A stretch of 64,000 nucleotides of DNA, from assembly GCF_016862115.1 (NCBI RefSeq), contig NZ_BOMI01000002.1:158748-222747 (forward strand). Direction: 5' to 3'. The notes under the pieces are model-generated. The model searched no databases. It was not told the DNA's origin and worked only from the letters and a program-made list of their open reading frames with translations. Of this stretch, positions 8,560 through 15,026 are shown piece after piece; position 1 is the first letter of the stretch; every line of letters starts with the position of its first letter. Position numbers and translations under genes: made by a program. The DNA comes from Paractinoplanes deccanensis. GTDB taxonomy: Bacteria > Actinomycetota > Actinomycetes > Mycobacteriales > Micromonosporaceae.

Positions 8560-8606
8560 CGGGGGCCACCGCCCAGGCTAGGGGCTGTCAAGTGCGGCAG
8601 CCGACC

Positions 8607-8645
8607 TTATCCACAACCTCAGCTCAGCGGCTGGGGCTGTCCACA
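8607..8645 (+). other. Pair of DnaA-box-like 9-mers
   Basis: TTATCCACA at 8607-8615 is a perfect canonical DnaA box, and CTGTCCACA at 8637-8645 differs by one base from the actinobacterial form TTGTCCACA. They are direct repeats 30 bp apart in non-coding DNA. No dnaA, dnaN or other origin genes are nearby, so an origin of replication is unlikely. Confidence 0.4.
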
Positions 8646-8703
8646 GGGGAACGGTTCTGCCTGACGGTGGCGGGTGGGTGGGTTGGACTTTCTCACGGTT
8701 GAC

Positions 8704-8779
8704 GGTGGAGGGCCGGGGGTGCGCACTCACGACTGAGGAGCACTTTTACGTCGAGAGTGCGCACCCCCGACCCTCCACC
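8704..8779. repeat. Long inverted repeat: 25-bp arms, 26-nt loop
   Basis: The left arm 8704-8728 (GGTGGAGGG...GCGCACTC) and the right arm 8755-8779 are reverse complements with one mismatch in 25. The loop is 8729-8754. A transcript from either strand would form a very stable hairpin. There is no T-run, so this is not a classic terminator. It may be a REP- or MITE-like intergenic element. Confidence 0.85.
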
Positions 8780-8931
8780 TTGCCTGGTGTCCACTGACGG
8801 CCAGTCGGTGGTCCATCGCCGCTTTGTGGCTGGCCGGGCTGGGCGGTCCCCTTGCGGCCGTCGGGGTCGTTGTTCGCTGCCGCGCTGTGGCCGAGCCAGG
8901 GCAGATCGGTCACGCAGGCACGCTTCGTTGT

Positions 8932-9096
8932 TGGTCCATCGGCAATTCCAGGCCGGTTGCGCGGGTTTGTGGTTACTGGCGATTGGCTGAGCTGAGTGGT
9001 CTGGTCCGTCGGCAATTCCAGGCCGATTGCGCGGGTTGTTGGCTACTGGTGATTGGCTGAGCTGAGTGGTCTGGTCCGTCGGCAATTCCAGGCCGG
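8932..9096. repeat. 70-bp direct tandem repeat
   Basis: Two full copies (8941-9010 and 9011-9080) begin GGCAATTCCAGGCCG and end CTGGTCCGTC and are nearly identical. A third copy starts at 9081 and stops after 16 bp, and the end of a preceding copy is seen at 8932-8940. Because 70 is not a multiple of three, no frame repeats, which argues against coding. Confidence 0.9.
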
Positions 9097-9103
9097 CGAG
9101 GCC

Positions 9104-9328
9104 GGCTGCCCGGAAACCCAGCTCGGGCGGTCGCCGGGACACGGTTTTGGCCAACGCCCAGGAGACCCAGCTATGCCCGCCGAGAAGACTCGGCTCGGCC
9201 TGCCAGCAAACTCAGCTCAGCCCGTGAGTCGGCGCAGCTCGGTCCTCCGAGAAGCCCAGCTCAAACCGCGAGAAAGCTCGACCCCGCGAGAAAGCGCAGC
9301 TTGGTCCGCCGGCAAAGCCTGCTCAGCA
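9104..9328. repeat. Degenerate 22-23-bp tandem array
   Basis: About nine or ten diverged units follow each other, each close to CCCGCCGAGAAACCCAGCTC plus GG, for example at 9177-9199, 9200-9221, 9222-9243 and 9244-9266. One unit is shortened to 17 bp. It follows the 70-bp repeat directly and looks like an older, decayed array of the same repetitive block. Confidence 0.65.
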
Positions 9329-9338
9329 AATGTGCCGG

Positions 9339-9476
9339 GTGCGCGGGCGGCAGCTGGAGGCGGCGGCCGGCAGGCGGGCGGCAGGCGGCCGGGCGGCAGA
9401 CGGGCGGCAAGCAAGCAGGCGGCGGGCGGCAAGCGAGCGGGCGGCGGGCGGCGGGCGGCGGGCGGCGGGCGGCGTC
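9339..9476. repeat. GGGCGGC heptamer low-complexity tract
   Basis: About 140 bp are made of GGGCGGC and close variants, perfect over the last several units (about 9447-9472). It ends just inside the 3' side of the zinc-ribbon gene stop at 9480. The pattern suggests slippage during replication. It may impede transcription, but no function is claimed. Confidence 0.85.
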
Positions 9477-9479
9477 GTG

Positions 9480-9842
9480 CTACCTGGTGTAGTCGAAGAA
9501 GTCTGGGAAAGGGCGCTCGCGGCTGAGGTACGGGCTCCAGTCCGGCCATACGCGGCCGCCGCAGTGGGGGCAGAAGTTCAGGAGGTCGAGCCGCTGGTTT
9601 TCGGTGATTGCGGTCGTCAGGGCGGGCGTGTGGAGGTCGTCGTGCTTCTTTTTGATCACGCCGTCGGCGCGGCATCGGTCGCACATCAGGTGGAAGCCGT
9701 CGGCGTGGTGGCCGTGCAACGGGGTGAACTCGCGTCGCATGGCGAGGTTGATCTCGTCGGACTTACGGCTGTGATGGATGTTGTCGATGACGTGCCCGCC
9801 GACGTCGATGAGGACCGACGAGAGGATTTCGAAGATCGGCAT
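9480..9842 (-). CDS. Hypothetical protein with two Cys pairs (zinc-ribbon-like)
   Basis: A 120-residue protein of unrecognised family. It begins MPIFEILSSVLIDVGGHVI, an amphipathic hydrophobic start. It carries two CxxC-type pairs, CDRC (about residue 57) and CPHCGG (about residue 95), a spacing consistent with one zinc site. The tail is rich in aromatic residues (PFPDFFDYTR). ATG 9842 is chosen because AGGAG lies 7 nt upstream; the longer open frame to 9944 has no such signal. It is divergent from the AfsR-like gene at 9988. No function is proposed beyond possible metal or nucleic-acid binding. Confidence 0.72.
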   Translation of the reverse strand: MPIFEILSSVLIDVGGHVIDNIHHSRKSDEINLAMRREFTPLHGHHADGFHLMCDRCRADGVIKKKHDDLHTPALTTAITENQRLDLLNFCPHCGGRVWPDWSPYLSRERPFPDFFDYTR

Positions 9843-9987
9843 CGGGGTGCTCCTGAGGCGACAGCGGAGGTCTCGTGATGCGCTCACCCTAGGCAGATGA
9901 CACGCCCTGCCGGGTGACGGGATTCTGTCAGGTCGCCGGGACATTCGGGGGAGCCGATCAAGGCAGGGGCGGTCGTAGCGTCGGCGG

Positions 9988-12657
9988 GTGTTTGTGCGGA
10001 TGTTGGGTCCGTTCGACGTGGCCGGCGCGGGCGGACAGGTGAGCGCCGCCAGTCAGCGGACGGTGCTTGCCCTGCTCGCGCTGCATGCTGGGCGGCCGGT
10101 GGGAGTGGCCGCTCTCGTCGACGCGCTGTGGCCGGAGGGGCCGCCGCCGTCGGCGCGCAACAGTTTGCAGTCGCATGTGACTCGGCTTCGGGCGGTGCTC
10201 GGCGGGGCGGGGGTGATCCGCTTCGACCCGGCGGGGTATCGGCTGGCGGTGCCGCGCGACGCCGTGGACGTGCTGCTCTTCGAGGATCTGCTGCGGGACG
10301 ACGCGTCGCTGGGGGCGGCCCTGGAGCTGTGGCGCGGGCCGGCGCTGCCGGAGTTCGACGGCGAGCCGTTCCGGGGTGTGGCGGAGCGGCTCGCCGGGTT
10401 GCGCAGGGAGGCGTTGGCGCGGCTGGTGTCCCGGGAGAGCGACCCTGATCTCGAGCGGCTGTGGGCGGCGACCGTGGAGGAGCCGTGCTGGGAGCGGGGC
10501 GCGCTGGTCCTGGCCGGGGCGCTGGCTCGCGCGGGGCGGCGCGGGGAGGCGATCGAGGCGTTGCGGCGGCACGCCGACGCGGTGGTGGACGAGCTCGGGC
10601 TTGATCCTTCCGAGGCGGTACGGCGGTTGCAGATCTCGATCCTGCGGGGCGAGGAGGCGCCGGCCGCTCCGCGGGTGCCGGATGCGGCTCAGCGCGTACC
10701 GCTGCGGTTCTCGTCTTTTCTGGGGCGCGACGCCGAGCTGAAGGAGCTTGCCGACCTGTTGCGGGGGCCGGCGCTGGTGACCGTGGCGGGGCCCGGCGGG
10801 GTGGGCAAGACGCGGCTGGTCGCCGAGACCGTGCGGGCGGGGTCGCGGGTCGCCTGGATCGACGCGGCCGACGTCTCCGAAGAGGACTTCCTGGCCGCGG
10901 TGGCGGTCGGGGTGGGTGCCCGGCTCGGGCCGGCGGACGATCCGATCGCGGCCATCGGGGCGGCGGCGCGGGAGCATTCCGTGGTGGTGCTGGACAACTG
11001 CGAGCACGTGGTGGAACCGGCGGCCGCCGTGGTCGAGGCGATGCGCGGGACGCGGGTCGTGGTGACCAGTCAGGAGCGGCTGCGGGTCGACGGTGAACGC
11101 GTGCTCGACCTGGCGCCCTTGGACGATGCGGCGGCGGCGCGGCTGTTCGCGGAGCGGGCGGGTGTCGCGGCGGACGAGGACGTCGAGGAGATCGTGCGGC
11201 GGCTCGACCGGCTCCCCCTGGCGATCGAGCTCGCCGCGGTGCAGGCGGCGGCGCTCGGTGTGCGGGAGTTGCGGGCGCGGCTCGACGACCGGCTCGACCT
11301 GCTCGTGCGGGGGCGCCGGACGGCCGACGCGCGGCACCGGACCCTGCGTGCCGTGGTGGAGTGGTCTTTCGGGCTGCTCGACGACGCCGGCCGGGTCGTG
11401 ATGCGACGGTTGTCGGTGTTCGCGGGGGCGTTCACGGTGGCGCAGGCCGAGGCCGTGGTCGCCGACCGCACGACCGCGCCGGTGGCCGCCTCGATCGCCG
11501 CGCTGGTGGACCGGTCGCTCGTGGTGCGGCACGGGCCGGGGCGGTTCCGGCTGCTCGAGACCGTGCGGGCGTACGCGGCGGAGCAGCTCGGCGACGACCG
11601 GCCGGCCACCGAGCGGCGGCACGCGACCGAGATGGCGGCGGCCGCTCGCCGGCTGGATCGCCGGTTGCGGGGGCAGGATCAGGCGGCGGCCGTACGCGAG
11701 ATCGATGCGCTCCTGCCCGAGTTGCGGCTCGCCTTCGCGCGGGGTGACCGGCGCACCAGGGCCGAGCTGGCAGCGGCGATGTACCGGTACGGCTATCGGT
11801 GCCAGCAGTACGAGGTGCTGGCGTGGGGCCACGCGGCCGTGGAGTCCGGCATGTCCGATGCGCTCGCCGCCGCGGCCACGCACGCCTGGGGGCGCGGCAA
11901 CCTGGCGGAAGCACAGGCGCTCGCCTCCCGGGTGGAGCCGCTGGGCGCGGCAGCGCACGAGGTGCTCGGCGACGTGGCGCTCGTGCAGTGCGACCCCGAG
12001 ACGGCCCGGCGCCACTACCGGGCGATGGACGGCGAGCCCGTGCACCGGGTGTCCGGCCTGGTCGGCGAGGCGCTCGTCGCGGCCTGGTCCGGTGATGTCG
12101 CGGCCGCCGAGGCGCTGGCCACCGCCGCGCTCGACCTGGCCACGTCGACCGGCAACCCGAGCGCCCGCGCGGAGGCCCTCTACGGTCTCGGCGAGGCGCT
12201 CGGCGACACCGATCCGCCGCGCGCGCTCGACCTGCTCACCGAGGCCGCCGCGCTCGCGGCCACCGTGGACGATCGGCTCTTCCGGGGCGCGGCCGAGACC
12301 GCCGCGGTCGCCATCCGCAGCCGGCACGGTGACCCGGCCGCGGCGCTCGCCTCGTTCCGCGAGGTCCTGAACCTGTGGCGGGCCGTGGGCAACGACACTC
12401 TCCAGGCCGCCGCCCTGCGCAACCTGATCGTGCTGCTCGTGCGGGTGGGCGCCGACGAGACCGCCGTGCTGGTCGACGCCGCGTTGCCGCCCGCCGGCCT
12501 CTACCCCGCCGAGGCGGCGCGGCTCGACCGGGCGCGGGCGGCCGCGACGGAACGCCTCGGCCCCGAGCGGGTCGCCGAGTTGCGCGGGCGGAAGGCGCAC
12601 GTGCACGACGAAGCGTCACGAGCGATCGACGCAGCGCTGTCCCGGATGGCCGGATAG
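9988..12657 (+). CDS. AfsR/SARP-like transcriptional regulator with NTPase domain
   Basis: An 889-residue regulator with AfsR-like architecture. Residues about 1-90 are an OmpR-type winged helix (LVDALWPEGPPPSARNSLQS). Residues about 95-230 are the bacterial transcriptional activation domain. Residues about 240-560 are an AP/NB-ARC-type STAND ATPase with Walker A GPGGVGKT at 268-275 and Walker B VVVLDNCEH. The remainder is helical TPR-like repeats that usually sense a ligand or partner. Such proteins activate secondary-metabolite genes, but no biosynthetic cluster is beside it. GTG 9988 begins VFVRMLGPFDV, the normal family start. Confidence 0.93.
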   Translation: MFVRMLGPFDVAGAGGQVSAASQRTVLALLALHAGRPVGVAALVDALWPEGPPPSARNSLQSHVTRLRAVLGGAGVIRFDPAGYRLAVPRDAVDVLLFEDLLRDDASLGAALELWRGPALPEFDGEPFRGVAERLAGLRREALARLVSRESDPDLERLWAATVEEPCWERGALVLAGALARAGRRGEAIEALRRHADAVVDELGLDPSEAVRRLQISILRGEEAPAAPRVPDAAQRVPLRFSSFLGRDAELKELADLLRGPALVTVAGPGGVGKTRLVAETVRAGSRVAWIDAADVSEEDFLAAVAVGVGARLGPADDPIAAIGAAAREHSVVVLDNCEHVVEPAAAVVEAMRGTRVVVTSQERLRVDGERVLDLAPLDDAAAARLFAERAGVAADEDVEEIVRRLDRLPLAIELAAVQAAALGVRELRARLDDRLDLLVRGRRTADARHRTLRAVVEWSFGLLDDAGRVVMRRLSVFAGAFTVAQAEAVVADRTTAPVAASIAALVDRSLVVRHGPGRFRLLETVRAYAAEQLGDDRPATERRHATEMAAAARRLDRRLRGQDQAAAVREIDALLPELRLAFARGDRRTRAELAAAMYRYGYRCQQYEVLAWGHAAVESGMSDALAAAATHAWGRGNLAEAQALASRVEPLGAAAHEVLGDVALVQCDPETARRHYRAMDGEPVHRVSGLVGEALVAAWSGDVAAAEALATAALDLATSTGNPSARAEALYGLGEALGDTDPPRALDLLTEAAALAATVDDRLFRGAAETAAVAIRSRHGDPAAALASFREVLNLWRAVGNDTLQAAALRNLIVLLVRVGADETAVLVDAALPPAGLYPAEAARLDRARAAATERLGPERVAELRGRKAHVHDEASRAIDAALSRMAG

Positions 12658-12734
12658 GTGGTATTTGGTCGCCGCCCGGTCACGATCCCCCGCCGGGCCG
12701 AGCCCACCGGGCGCGGCGTCGATACCGTTATCGC

Positions 12735-13334
12735 GTGTCTGAGATCCCGTGGTGGGGGCTGCCCCTCATCGCCGCAGTGTTCGCCCTGGCCGGGGCCGCG
12801 ACCGTCCAGCTCGTGACCGCCCGCTCCGATCAGCTGCGCAGTCGCCGGCGGCGGACCCGGCGGTGGTACGAGGAGCGCAAGGCGGCGTACGTCGCGCTGC
12901 TCGCCGTCTTCGAGCGCGACACCTACCGGCTGCGCACCGCGTACGACGCCGGGACCAAGCCCGCCTCCCCGCTCGCCTACGTCGACGAGGTGGGCCCGGC
13001 CCTCATGCAGGTGCGGCTGCTCGCCTCGGGACCGGTCCGCAGCGCGGCGCTCGCCGTACACCTGCTTTTGCAGCAATTGCACGGCGAGATGAATCCCGCG
13101 GGCGTGTCCGGCGTGCAGCCGCAGACCCACTTCCGCGAGCTGCTCACCCAGGTGCCGCTCGTCATGCAGCAGTTCGAGGAGGCGATCCGCGAGGAGCTGC
13201 GGATCGAGGCCACCCCGCCGTCCGAGGCCGAGTCGCTGAACGGCCGCGCGCGCTCGCTGCTGCGACGCCAACCACAACCGGCCCCACTGGAGGGTTCCGC
13301 CGATGTCCGGCAGGATCTGAGTCGTGACCGATAG
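12735..13334 (+). CDS. Hypothetical single-pass membrane protein
   Basis: A 199-residue protein with a hydrophobic N-terminal helix (WWGLPLIAAVFALAGAATVQ), a basic stop-transfer stretch (RSRRRRTRRW) and a long, mostly helical cytoplasmic part. The topology suggests a signal-anchored protein with the bulk inside the cell. The start is GTG 12735; the open frame upstream overlaps the AfsR-like gene and is not coding. Its end overlaps the aldolase start by 11 bp, so they are probably co-transcribed. No domain family was recognised. Confidence 0.75.
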   Translation: MSEIPWWGLPLIAAVFALAGAATVQLVTARSDQLRSRRRRTRRWYEERKAAYVALLAVFERDTYRLRTAYDAGTKPASPLAYVDEVGPALMQVRLLASGPVRSAALAVHLLLQQLHGEMNPAGVSGVQPQTHFRELLTQVPLVMQQFEEAIREELRIEATPPSEAESLNGRARSLLRRQPQPAPLEGSADVRQDLSRDR

Positions 13335-13959
13335 GAGCGAAACCACCGCCGCCGTCATCCGCAGTGGGATCGTCGCGATCCTGCGCGCACCCACCGCCGA
13401 CTACTTCTCCGCCGTCGCCGAGGTGCTGGTCGATTCCGGCATCACGGCCATGGAGGTCACGCTGACCTCCCGCGGCGCCGTCGAGGCCATCGCCGGCCTG
13501 CGGCGCCAGCTTCCCGCCTCGGTCGCGATCGGCGCGGGCACGGTGCTGACCGCCGACGACGCGAAGGCCGCCGTCGACGCCGGCGCGGAGTTCCTCGTCT
13601 CCCCCGTGATCGACGCCGGCCTCGTGGCCGCGTCCGAGGTGCCGTTCTACCCCGGCACGAGCACCCCCACCGAGATGTGGGCGGCCTACAGGGCCGGCGC
13701 CGAGCTGATCAAGCTGTTCCCCGCCGGCGGTCTCGGTCCGTCGTTCCTGCGCGACGTCCGCGGCCCGCTGCCGCAGATCCCGGTCATGCCCACCGGCGGC
13801 ATCAAGATCGAGGACATCGCCGACTGGCTGTTCGCCGGCGCCAAGGCGGTCGGCATCGGCTCGCCGCTGATCGGCGACGCGGCCGCCGGGGGCAACCTGC
13901 GCAATCTGGCCGCCCGCGCGCGGCACGCGGTCAGCGCGGTCGCCTTCGCCCGCTCATGA
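13324..13959 (+). CDS. eda: 2-dehydro-3-deoxy-phosphogluconate (KDPG) aldolase
   Basis: A 211-residue class I aldolase that splits KDPG into pyruvate and glyceraldehyde 3-phosphate, or acts on the galactonate epimer. Visible motifs are the catalytic Glu in MEVTLTSRGAVEAI, the phosphate-binding GAGTV, and the Schiff-base lysine in LIKLFPAGGLGPSF followed by MPTGGI. Length and motif order match the family. The GTG start overlaps the upstream gene by 11 bp, and the stop overlaps the kinase ATG by 4 bp. With the kinase it forms the lower part of a 2-keto-3-deoxygluconate pathway. Confidence 0.93.
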   Translation: MTDRSETTAAVIRSGIVAILRAPTADYFSAVAEVLVDSGITAMEVTLTSRGAVEAIAGLRRQLPASVAIGAGTVLTADDAKAAVDAGAEFLVSPVIDAGLVAASEVPFYPGTSTPTEMWAAYRAGAELIKLFPAGGLGPSFLRDVRGPLPQIPVMPTGGIKIEDIADWLFAGAKAVGIGSPLIGDAAAGGNLRNLAARARHAVSAVAFARS

Positions 13960-14882
13960 CGGGCCTGTTCACCTTCGGTGAGACGATGGGCCTGGTCGCC
14001 GCCGACGGCATCGGCCCTTTGCCGTACGCGAGAAGCTTCTCGTTCGGCATCGGCGGCGCGGAGAGCAACGTGGCGGTCGGCGTCGCCCGGCTCGGCGGCG
14101 AGGCCACGTGGCTCGGCCGGGTCGGCCCCGACGCGACGGGCGCGCTGATCGCCGAGCGGCTGGGCGCCGCCGGGGTGCGCACGCTCGCGATCACCGACGA
14201 CTCGTTCACCGGCCTGATGGTGCGCCACCGCAGGTCGGCGCAGTTCGCCCAGGTCGACTACCACCGTGCCGGCAGCGCCGGGTCGCGGCTGTCACCCGCC
14301 GACGTGCCGAGCGCCGAGCTGAGCGCCTCCGGCGTCGTGCACGTCACCGGCATCACGCCGGCCCTGAGCGAGACGGCCCGCGCGGCCGTCTTCCAGTCGA
14401 TCGAGACGGCCCGGGCGGCGGGCGTGCCGGTGTCGGTCGACGTCAACTACCGCTCCAAGCTGTGGAGCCGCTTCGACGCCGCGCCCGTGCTGCGCGACCT
14501 GGTCTCGCGCGCCGACGTGGTCTTCGCCTCGCCCGAGGAGGCGGAGCTGTTCGTCGACCCGCAGGACGTGCCGGCCGCCCTCGCCAAGCTGGGCCCGGCC
14601 GAGGTGATCGTCAAGGACGGCGCCCGCGGCTGCACGGCGCTGATCGACGGCGAGCGGCATGCGCTGCCGGTCCTGCCGGTCACCGTGATCGACCCGGTCG
14701 GCGCGGGCGACGCGTTCGTGGCCGGCTACCTGGCCGACCGGCTGGCCGGCGCGCCGCCCGCCGACCGGCTGGCCACCGCGATCGCCGCCGGCGCGTTCGC
14801 CGTCACGGTGCCCGGCGACTGCGAGGGCGCGCCGACGCGGGCCGAGCTGGCCGCGCTCAAGGGCGACGACGTACGCCGCTGA
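13956..14882 (+). CDS. kdgK: PfkB-family sugar kinase, probable 2-keto-3-deoxygluconate kinase
   Basis: A 308-residue ribokinase-fold enzyme that would phosphorylate KDG to KDPG, the substrate of the preceding aldolase. It has the N-terminal PfkB glycine motif GIGGAESNVAVGVARLG (about residues 30-46) and the C-terminal signature DPVGAGDAFVAGYL containing the catalytic Asp. ATG 13956 gives an ATGA overlap with eda. The KDG assignment is inferred from the eda neighbour; the family also contains fructokinases and other sugar kinases. Confidence 0.88.
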   Translation: MTGLFTFGETMGLVAADGIGPLPYARSFSFGIGGAESNVAVGVARLGGEATWLGRVGPDATGALIAERLGAAGVRTLAITDDSFTGLMVRHRRSAQFAQVDYHRAGSAGSRLSPADVPSAELSASGVVHVTGITPALSETARAAVFQSIETARAAGVPVSVDVNYRSKLWSRFDAAPVLRDLVSRADVVFASPEEAELFVDPQDVPAALAKLGPAEVIVKDGARGCTALIDGERHALPVLPVTVIDPVGAGDAFVAGYLADRLAGAPPADRLATAIAAGAFAVTVPGDCEGAPTRAELAALKGDDVRR

Positions 14883-14902
14883 AAAACGGGTACACCACCG
14901 GC

Positions 14903-15022
14903 ATGCGCATCGGAAACACGGAGGTCCGGTTCCTCGGCGGCCCGCTCGGCTGCCTCGGCATGATCCTCTTCTCGGTCCTGGCGTCGGTGGTGCTGACGAT
15001 CCTGCTCAACGTGCTGCTCTAG
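14903..15022 (+). CDS. Small membrane protein, 39 residues
   Basis: A 39-residue open frame, MRIGNTEVRFLGG followed by a strongly hydrophobic helix (LGMILFSVLASVVLTILLNV) to the end. The intact hydrophobic pattern without breaks supports a real single-pass peptide. It starts 20 bp after the KDG kinase stop and is probably in the same transcript. It runs tail-to-tail with the GGDEF-EAL gene. Function is unknown. Confidence 0.65.
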   Translation: MRIGNTEVRFLGGPLGCLGMILFSVLASVVLTILLNVLL

Positions 15023-15026
15023 GCGG

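Noticed and set aside
8607..8645. Replication origin
   Set aside because: Only two boxes, no AT-rich unwinding region and no dnaA, dnaN or gyr genes in the vicinity.
8693..9154. Open frame of 153 codons on the minus strand across the 70-bp repeat
   Set aside because: The repeat length is not divisible by three, so the copies are read in different frames, and the composition shows no protein-like pattern.
9104..9328. Possible CRISPR array
   Set aside because: The units are contiguous and diverged, with no constant repeat and no spacers, and no cas genes are nearby.
9958..12606. 882-codon open frame antisense to the AfsR-like gene
   Set aside because: It is a GC-bias shadow rich in Arg/Pro/Gly/His with no domain; the plus-strand frame has complete regulator domains.
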